Shown here: positions 1 through 4,082 of the stretch, in pieces
Position numbering within the stretch: position 1 is the stretch's first letter
Layout of the letters: each line of letters opens with the position of its first letter
Assembly: GCA_013298205.1 (NCBI GenBank)
Contig: JAAFJZ010000011.1
Coordinates: 1 to 11,138 of the forward strand
Reading direction: 5' to 3'
Origin: Cytophagales bacterium
Lineage (GTDB): Bacteria > Bacteroidota > Bacteroidia > Cytophagales > UBA9547
DNA length: 11,138 bases
The notes under the pieces: model-generated
Database searches by the model: none
The model's input: the letters and a program-made list of their open reading frames with translations, nothing else
Told to the model about the DNA's origin: nothing
Program-made: the position numbers and the translations under genes

Positions 1-126
1 TGCCACTAAATTTTGTCCTGCAATCGTTCGGTCAAAACCTGCACCTGAAACAGTAATTCCATTTATACCAGTAAGGCTAGTTGCTTGTCCTAGAATATTA
101 GTACCATCAATAGTAAATGAATTTGC
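1..126. repeat. Perfect 126-bp direct repeat, copy 1
   Basis: These 126 bases match 382-507 exactly, offset 381 bp (127 codons). They lie inside the minus-strand surface gene and encode a segment reading F-T-I-D-G-T-N-I-L-G, T-S-L-T-G-I-N-G and A-G-F-D-R-T-I-A-G-Q-N-L-V-A. Identity ends at base 127. The left limit is the window edge, so the repeat may be longer. Confidence 0.95.
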
Positions 127-1167
127 CCCTGTACTGGTTACCAAGATTCCACCTATTCCAGTAATGGTTTGGTTTATTCCAGATACGGTAGGGTTGTATG
201 TTCCAGAACCTTGAACCGTTATTCCATTTGCACCCGTTAGGGTTGTAGATTTCCCTAAAATATTTGTTCCATCAATTGTAAATAAACTTCCTACCCCAGT
301 TACGCTCAATCCACCGATTCCAGTAATGGTTGGATTTCCTAAAGCATTGATTGCATTGCCCGTAATGGTTACGTTATTTCCTGCCACTAAATTTTGTCCT
401 GCAATCGTTCGGTCAAAACCTGCACCTGAAACAGTAATTCCATTTATACCAGTAAGGCTAGTTGCTTGTCCTAGAATATTAGTACCATCAATAGTAAATG
501 AATTTGCTATATTAGCTACTGCTATACCACCTATTCCAGTAATTGTGGATAATCCTTGATTAAGAATGGCTGGTGTCCAATTAAATCCGTCCCACTCTAA
601 AACTTGACCAATTAAAGTTGGAGTTCCTATTATTGCAGAACCCAAAATACTACTTGCATTCCATATCTGAAGAGTGTTGTTTGCTTCTATATTATTACCT
701 ATAATGTTAATCCCACCATTTGTAGAAATCATGGGAATAGTTGCTTGAGAAGCACCTGAATAAATCGCATATGGTACACTTAATAATTGAGTTACTCCAA
801 TAGATTGATAAGTAGTACCGCCATTAGGATCAATTTCAACTTCTACAAAGAAATTATTTGAACCAAATGAACTTGCATTGGGAAATGTTCCAGAATTTAA
901 AGTGCCACCACCTATCTGAAAGTTAATTAATCCAAAGTTATTGGTTGTAACAGAATGAGTTTCTACATAAACAGCAACTCCAGTTGGTGAGACGGTTCTT
1001 AGAGATACTCTCATGCTCACATTTTTGTTACTTAGGGTTGCACCTGTATTATCTCTAGCAACTGCTTGATAATTAAATTTTTGGGGTGGTATTTGAGCAT
1101 GAGACATTGTGCTCATTGCAGAACAAATTAAGATTATAAGTAAGAAATAAATATATAATTTTTTCAA
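1..1167 (-). CDS. Repetitive secreted/surface protein, N-terminal part (3' end beyond the window)
   Basis: An open minus-strand frame of 389 codons runs off the left edge with no stop. It begins with a signal peptide (L-K-K-L-Y-I-Y-F-L-L-I-I-L-I-C, then S-H-A|Q, cleavage near residue 24). Next comes the N-Y-Q-A-V-A-R-D segment (about residues 32-39) and a beta-rich domain reaching L-L-S-V-P-Y-A near residue 130. This N-terminal domain is one I associate with Bacteroidota surface and fibre-like proteins. From about residue 195 the chain is repetitive: three T-I-T-G-I-G-G units, each followed by F-T-I-D-G-T-N-I-L-G, with G-N-N-V-T-I-T-G-N between. No ATG precedes the hydrophobic core, so TTG at 1167 is chosen as start; TTG at 1200 is possible, and ATG at 1116 or 1107 would remove the core. 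The function is unknown; an adhesin or extracellular fibre is inferred. Whether a sorting or chaperone domain follows cannot be seen. Confidence 0.8.
   Translation of the reverse strand, partial: MKKLYIYFLLIILICSAMSTMSHAQIPPQKFNYQAVARDNTGATLSNKNVSMRVSLRTVSPTGVAVYVETHSVTTNNFGLINFQIGGGTLNSGTFPNASSFGSNNFFVEVEIDPNGGTTYQSIGVTQLLSVPYAIYSGASQATIPMISTNGGINIIGNNIEANNTLQIWNASSILGSAIIGTPTLIGQVLEWDGFNWTPAILNQGLSTITGIGGIAVANIANSFTIDGTNILGQATSLTGINGITVSGAGFDRTIAGQNLVAGNNVTITGNAINALGNPTITGIGGLSVTGVGSLFTIDGTNILGKSTTLTGANGITVQGSGTYNPTVSGINQTITGIGGILVTSTGANSFTIDGTNILGQATSLTGINGITVSGAGFDRTIAGQNLVA
382..507. repeat. Perfect 126-bp direct repeat, copy 2
   Basis: This is the second copy of 1-126, with no mismatch even at synonymous positions. 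A third, diverged version of the F-T-I-D-G-T-N unit lies between the two copies (about 250-345). It shows that the module family is old while this pair was made identical recently. Confidence 0.95.
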
Positions 1168-1562
1168 AAATTTATTAGAATTAGAATTGACTGTTATCAA
1201 AAAAGATTTTTTGGGGTATATATTAAGTTTTTATACGTTCATTTTGATTTATGTAACTGATGTTTTTATATAACATAAGATGTTTTTGAAATAAAGCATT
1301 TAAACTATCAAAGCGATTGGTTTTATATTTTAATATAAATATCTGCAAGCAAAATTTTTAACTTTAACTAAAATCAAATGAAGCTCGTAAATTTAATCAA
1401 AACTTTTGAAACAAATATTAAATACTAAAAAATTATTCAATTTATAATGCTATCGTATTTTTTATTTAATTTGCAATTCTTGAAAAAAAAAATCAAATAT
1501 CAACTAGTTGTTTTTAGTGATAGATAACTAGTTTTAAAAATACATATCCAAAATATTCTATA
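1168..1562. other. Divergent intergenic region between the surface gene and purB
   Basis: These 395 bp separate two divergent genes and should hold both promoters. No convincing TAnnTTTG box was found for the minus-strand gene. Visible items are the palindrome AACAT-aag-ATGTT (1272-1284), a 9-bp direct repeat gatgttttt (1259-1267 and 1279-1287), and two AACTAGTT palindromes close to purB. No gene is supported here. Confidence 0.6.
1502..1533. promoter_or_regulatory. Paired AACTAGTT palindromes upstream of purB
   Basis: The 8-bp palindrome AACTAGTT occurs at 1502-1509 (within the 10-bp palindrome CAACTAGTTG, 1501-1510) and again at 1526-1533. The centres are 24 bp apart, and the second copy ends 29 bp before the purB start codon. 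A weak promoter could overlap: TTG at 1508-1510 and TAGTTTTA at 1529-1536, about 18 bp apart, resembling the Bacteroidota -33/-7 arrangement. An operator role is inferred from position and symmetry only. Confidence 0.3.
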
Positions 1563-2924
1563 ATGCAATTTGAAAACATACACGCCCTTTTATCTATTTC
1601 GCCTGTTGATGGACGTTATAAAAAAAGCACCGAAGAGCTTGCAACTTATTTTTCCGAATTTGGATTAATAAAGTACAGAGTTAAAATTGAAATAGAGTAT
1701 TTAATAGAATTAATCAATTTACCTCTTGAGTCATTAAGTAATTTCCCTAAAGAAAAAATTTTAACTTTACGAAACATAGTAACTCAATTTAATATAGACG
1801 ATGCTTTACAAATTAAGGAATTAGAAAAAACTACTAATCACGATGTAAAAGCAGTTGAATATTTTATAAAAGGAAAGCTTAAATCTGAAAATTTAGGAGA
1901 TTATTTAGAATTTATACATTTTGGTCTTACTTCCCAAGATATTAACAATACAGCTATTCCTTTATCTTTAAAAGATGCTTTTGAAGATATAATCTGGTCA
2001 AATTTTGATAAAACAATTACAAAGCTTTCCAATTTGGCACAAACATGGAAAGAGATTCCACTTCTAGCTTATACACATGGTCAGCCCGCTTCTCCTACAA
2101 GGTTAGGAAAAGAGTTGATGGTTTTTGTAGAAAGAATAGAAAAACAATTAACTGATGCAAAAAAAATTCCATTTGCAGCAAAATTTGGCGGAGCTACTGG
2201 TAATTTTAATGCACATTTCATTGCTTATCCTGAAATAAATTGGATAAGTTTTTCAAATCATTTTGTAAATGATACTCTAGGATTAACAAGAAGCCAGCTA
2301 ACGACTCAAATCGAGCATTATGATTATTTAGCAGCTTTGTTTGATAACAATAAAAGAATTAATTCAATCTTAATTGATTTGTGTAGAGATATTTGGCAAT
2401 ATATTAGTTTAGGCTATTTCAAACAAAAAATTAAAGTTGGTGAAATTGGTTCTTCAGCTATGCCACATAAAGTTAATCCAATTGATTTTGAAAACGCAGA
2501 AGGAAATTTCGGATTTGCAAATGCAATTTTTGAGTTCTTATCTGCAAAATTGCCAGTTTCTCGTTTACAGAGAGACTTAACAGACTCAACTGTATTGAGA
2601 AATATTGGCGTTCCTTTGGCTCATACATCAATAGCAGTCAAATCTTTGCTTCGCGGGTTAGATAAATTAGAGCTTAATGAATCCAAAATTAATGAAGATT
2701 TGAATAAAAATTGGGCGGTAGTTGCTGAAGGAATTCAAACTATTCTTCGCACGATTAATTACCCAGAACCTTATGAAGCTCTTAAAGAATTAACGCGGAC
2801 TGGAGAAAAAATTGATCAAAAATTAATTCAACAATTTATAGAAAATTTAAAAATTGATGACTTAACTAAAGAAAAGTTAAAAGCTATAACTCCATTTAAT
2901 TATGTAGGGATTCAAATGATTTAA
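1563..2924 (+). CDS. purB: Adenylosuccinate lyase
   Basis: PurB removes fumarate from SAICAR to give AICAR and from adenylosuccinate to give AMP, serving both de novo purine synthesis and the AMP branch in the cytoplasm. The 453-residue protein is full length and close to the E. coli type (456 residues). Recognisable parts are S-P-V-D-G-R-Y (13-19) and T-T-N-H-D-V-K-A-V-E-Y-F (90-101). These are followed by H-F-G-L-T-S-Q-D (119-126), T-H-G-Q-P-A-S-P with the catalytic histidine at 172, and T-T-Q-I-E (247-251). The fumarate-lyase signature G-S-S-A-M-P-H-K-V-N-P (296-306) carries the catalytic serine loop, then R-D-L-T-D-S-T-V-L-R-N (337-347). No key residue is missing. The ATG at 1563 fits the family's N-terminus and, as usual in the phylum, lacks a Shine-Dalgarno sequence. 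It is monocistronic: a divergent surface gene lies upstream and transposon debris downstream. No strong terminator follows the stop. Confidence 0.98.
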   Translation: MQFENIHALLSISPVDGRYKKSTEELATYFSEFGLIKYRVKIEIEYLIELINLPLESLSNFPKEKILTLRNIVTQFNIDDALQIKELEKTTNHDVKAVEYFIKGKLKSENLGDYLEFIHFGLTSQDINNTAIPLSLKDAFEDIIWSNFDKTITKLSNLAQTWKEIPLLAYTHGQPASPTRLGKELMVFVERIEKQLTDAKKIPFAAKFGGATGNFNAHFIAYPEINWISFSNHFVNDTLGLTRSQLTTQIEHYDYLAALFDNNKRINSILIDLCRDIWQYISLGYFKQKIKVGEIGSSAMPHKVNPIDFENAEGNFGFANAIFEFLSAKLPVSRLQRDLTDSTVLRNIGVPLAHTSIAVKSLLRGLDKLELNESKINEDLNKNWAVVAEGIQTILRTINYPEPYEALKELTRTGEKIDQKLIQQFIENLKIDDLTKEKLKAITPFNYVGIQMI

Positions 2925-3070
2925 TTCAAAAACCTTTAAATAATATCTTTAAAAACTACTTAATGGTTTCAAAGTAAATTTTCTTTTTGTAAAATTTAAA
3001 TTAGTTCTTTTATCTTTTTAAACTATTTGATCATCAATTAAATGTATCTATTAAATTTGATTTTGAGGCG

Positions 3071-3235
3071 TTATAATCCTGTTAAATGCTTAGCATCTAC
3101 ACCTCTAAACTTGTTATTATGTTAAGTTCATGAGTGATCATGGCCTTTTTATTTTTTACCTAATGAATAAAAATACATTCCATTCATGCATTTTTCTATA
3201 AACCCAAATACAAGCTCTACTCTTAAACGAATTTT
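3071..3235 (-). pseudogene. C-terminal remnant of a DDE transposase (IS5/IS4-like), frameshifted
   Basis: Read on the minus strand from 3235, the frame gives K-I-R-L-R-V-E-L-V-F-G-F-I-E-K and C-M-N-G-M-Y-F-Y-S-L-G-K, then a stop at 3149-3151 inside an A-run. Shifting frame there gives K-N-K-K-A-M-I. Further small shifts recover L-M-N-L-T-Y-N-K-F-R, and the last frame continues to a TAA at 3071. Together this resembles the tail of DDE transposases, where R-V-E-x-V-F-G-F carries the final catalytic Glu and I-G-L-M-N-L-T-Y-N follows. At least two frameshifts make it dead. The family name is from memory; the reading as a transposase tail is fairly firm. Nothing upstream of 3235 could be aligned. 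Confidence 0.65.
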
Positions 3236-3290
3236 CCATCCACAAAATTAAACATTTTTAACTTTCCACAATTTTTAGCGAAGAGCCACG

Positions 3291-3313
3291 TTTTTAGGTT
3301 AGCAATCTAAAAA
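3291..3313. repeat. Stem-loop TTTTTAGGTT/AATCTAAAAA
   Basis: Ten-base arms (3291-3300 and 3304-3313) pair with one G-U wobble around the loop AGC. It is followed directly by another hairpin and preceded by the GC-richer gcgaagagccacg. It belongs to no gene I can see. Confidence 0.5.
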
Positions 3314-3321
3314 AAACAGTT

Positions 3322-3345
3322 GTAGCTCGGCTCGTACTGAGTTAC
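3322..3345. repeat. Stem-loop GTAGCTCGG-loop-CTGAGTTAC
   Basis: Nine-base arms (3322-3330 and 3337-3345) enclose the six-base loop CTCGTA. Seven pairs are Watson-Crick and two are G-U if read as plus-strand RNA. The segment is richer in G+C than its surroundings. It lies between the two transposase remnants, so it may be an RNA structure or part of a mobile repeat. Confidence 0.45.
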
Positions 3346-3383
3346 GATTATGGAAAAGACTTCTTGCATTTTAGTTAACAATA

Positions 3384-3416
3384 AAACCTCCAAGGTTTTG
3401 AAAACCTTGGAGGTTT
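3384..3416. repeat. Perfect 33-bp palindromic repeat
   Basis: aaacctccaaggtttt (3384-3399) and aaaaccttggaggttt (3401-3416) are exact reverse complements around a single G. No U-run follows in either direction, so it is not a typical intrinsic terminator. Palindromes of this type, with C-C-T-C-C-A-A-G-G and its complement, are to my recollection dispersed in flavobacterial genomes as REP-like elements. The second transposase remnant begins at the adjacent base. Confidence 0.85.
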
Positions 3417-3785
3417 GGCTTTGGTTATGTATATAGTAGCCTTTCGTTATTTTTTAAAATTTACCAAAGGGCTAATGATTACAAGTAGGAGAAAATTGTT
3501 TTTACCTACCGTTCGTTATTTAAAATTTTTAACCACTTTTACCTTAAAATCATGCACTTTTCCTGCTACTCAAACTTTAACTATTTTATATTCAATGTCT
3601 TTTGAAGCCCTAATTTCTTCTGATGTGAGTGCGAATTCTACAAACACTTTATTTCTTTCTTCTGTTTTTGTTAGCTGATAGTTAAATTGTGCGTCTTTTC
3701 TTATTTTACCTATCCATGTAATTTTATTCGGTAAATTTACCAAAATAGTCTTATTTGTATACCTGCCAATTAACCCGACATTAAT
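3417..3785 (-). pseudogene. Transposase fragment, IS701-like (DDE_5 type), with three in-frame stops
   Basis: One minus-strand frame of 123 codons reads I-N-V-G-L-I-G-R-Y-T-N-K-T-I-L-V-N-L-P, then I-T-W-I-G-K-I-R-K-D-A, A-L-T-S-E-E-I-R and V-A-G-K-V-H-D-F-K-V-K-V-V-K, ending with L-L-L-V-I-S-P-L. This order matches the middle and C-terminal part of DDE_5/IS701-type transposases as I know them. Stops at 3570-3572 (TGA), 3516-3518 (TAA) and 3447-3449 (TAA) break it; the first two fall where the family has Trp. No frameshift is needed, so decay is mainly by point mutation. The N-terminal part is missing above about 3785, and the C-terminus is cut where the palindrome at 3384-3416 begins. It is inactive. 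Confidence 0.75.
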
Positions 3786-3993
3786 TTATCCTAATATTTT
3801 TAAGCAGTATATTTATTGAATTATGCTTAAAATGCTTACTGACTCTTCAGGCATTATTTTGAAATTATTTATATAGACTTGTATATTTTTGAAGATGAGA
3901 AGTGTAAAATCTTATAATTTAAAAATATAATTCAATAAGGGAGCGTTTGTGGAATTACAAATAATTTTAAATTTGCGTAGCTTTTTAAAGTAA

Positions 3994-4045
3994 GGATTCA
4001 AATAATAAATGCAAAAGTTAGAGATAGCATTTATTACTTGAATCC
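3994..4045. terminator. Long stem-loop after the surface-protein gene, possible bidirectional terminator
   Basis: Arms of 19 bases (3994-4012 and 4027-4045) pair with one mismatch: ggattcaaataataaatgc against the complement of gcatttattacttgaatcc. The loop is 14 nt. It starts 37 bp beyond the TAG stop of the minus-strand 989-residue gene. A run of eight T lies just downstream on the plus strand (4053-4060), whereas the minus-strand exit has only TTACTTT. A terminator for the minus-strand gene is the likeliest use, but the T-run points the other way. Confidence 0.5.
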
Positions 4046-4082
4046 ACCATACTTTTTTTTAGGCAATTATTTTTCAAAAAAA

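Larger units (their letters stand above)
2925..4082. other. Gene-poor region with transposon debris
   Basis: This 1158-bp stretch has no intact gene. In order it holds a featureless AT-rich part (2925-3070), a decayed transposase tail (3071-3235), two adjacent hairpins (3291-3345) and a 33-bp perfect palindrome (3384-3416). A second transposase fragment (3417-3785), an unassigned stretch (3786-3993) and a long stem-loop (3994-4045) follow. I found no matching terminal inverted repeats or target duplication, so neither element can be delimited. Confidence 0.7.

Noticed and set aside
1..507. CRISPR or tandem-repeat array
   Set aside because: There are only two perfect copies, the repeat is 126 bp, and it lies within an open coding frame with no spacer pattern.
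326..559. A 77-codon plus-strand open frame
   Set aside because: It is antisense to the repeat region of the minus-strand surface gene and is opened by that gene's repetitive codons.
2925..2970. Intrinsic terminator for purB
   Set aside because: Only a 5-bp AAACC/GGTTT pairing with a 25-nt loop is present and no T-run follows directly.
3570..3572. TGA read as Trp (recoding) in the transposase fragment
   Set aside because: Two further TAA stops break the same frame, and the intact genes in the window encode Trp with TGG, so simple decay explains it.
3415..3678. An 87-codon plus-strand open frame
   Set aside because: It lies antisense to the transposase remnant at 3417-3785, whose minus-strand frame has recognisable motifs. 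The plus-strand product has no signal or domain I recognise.
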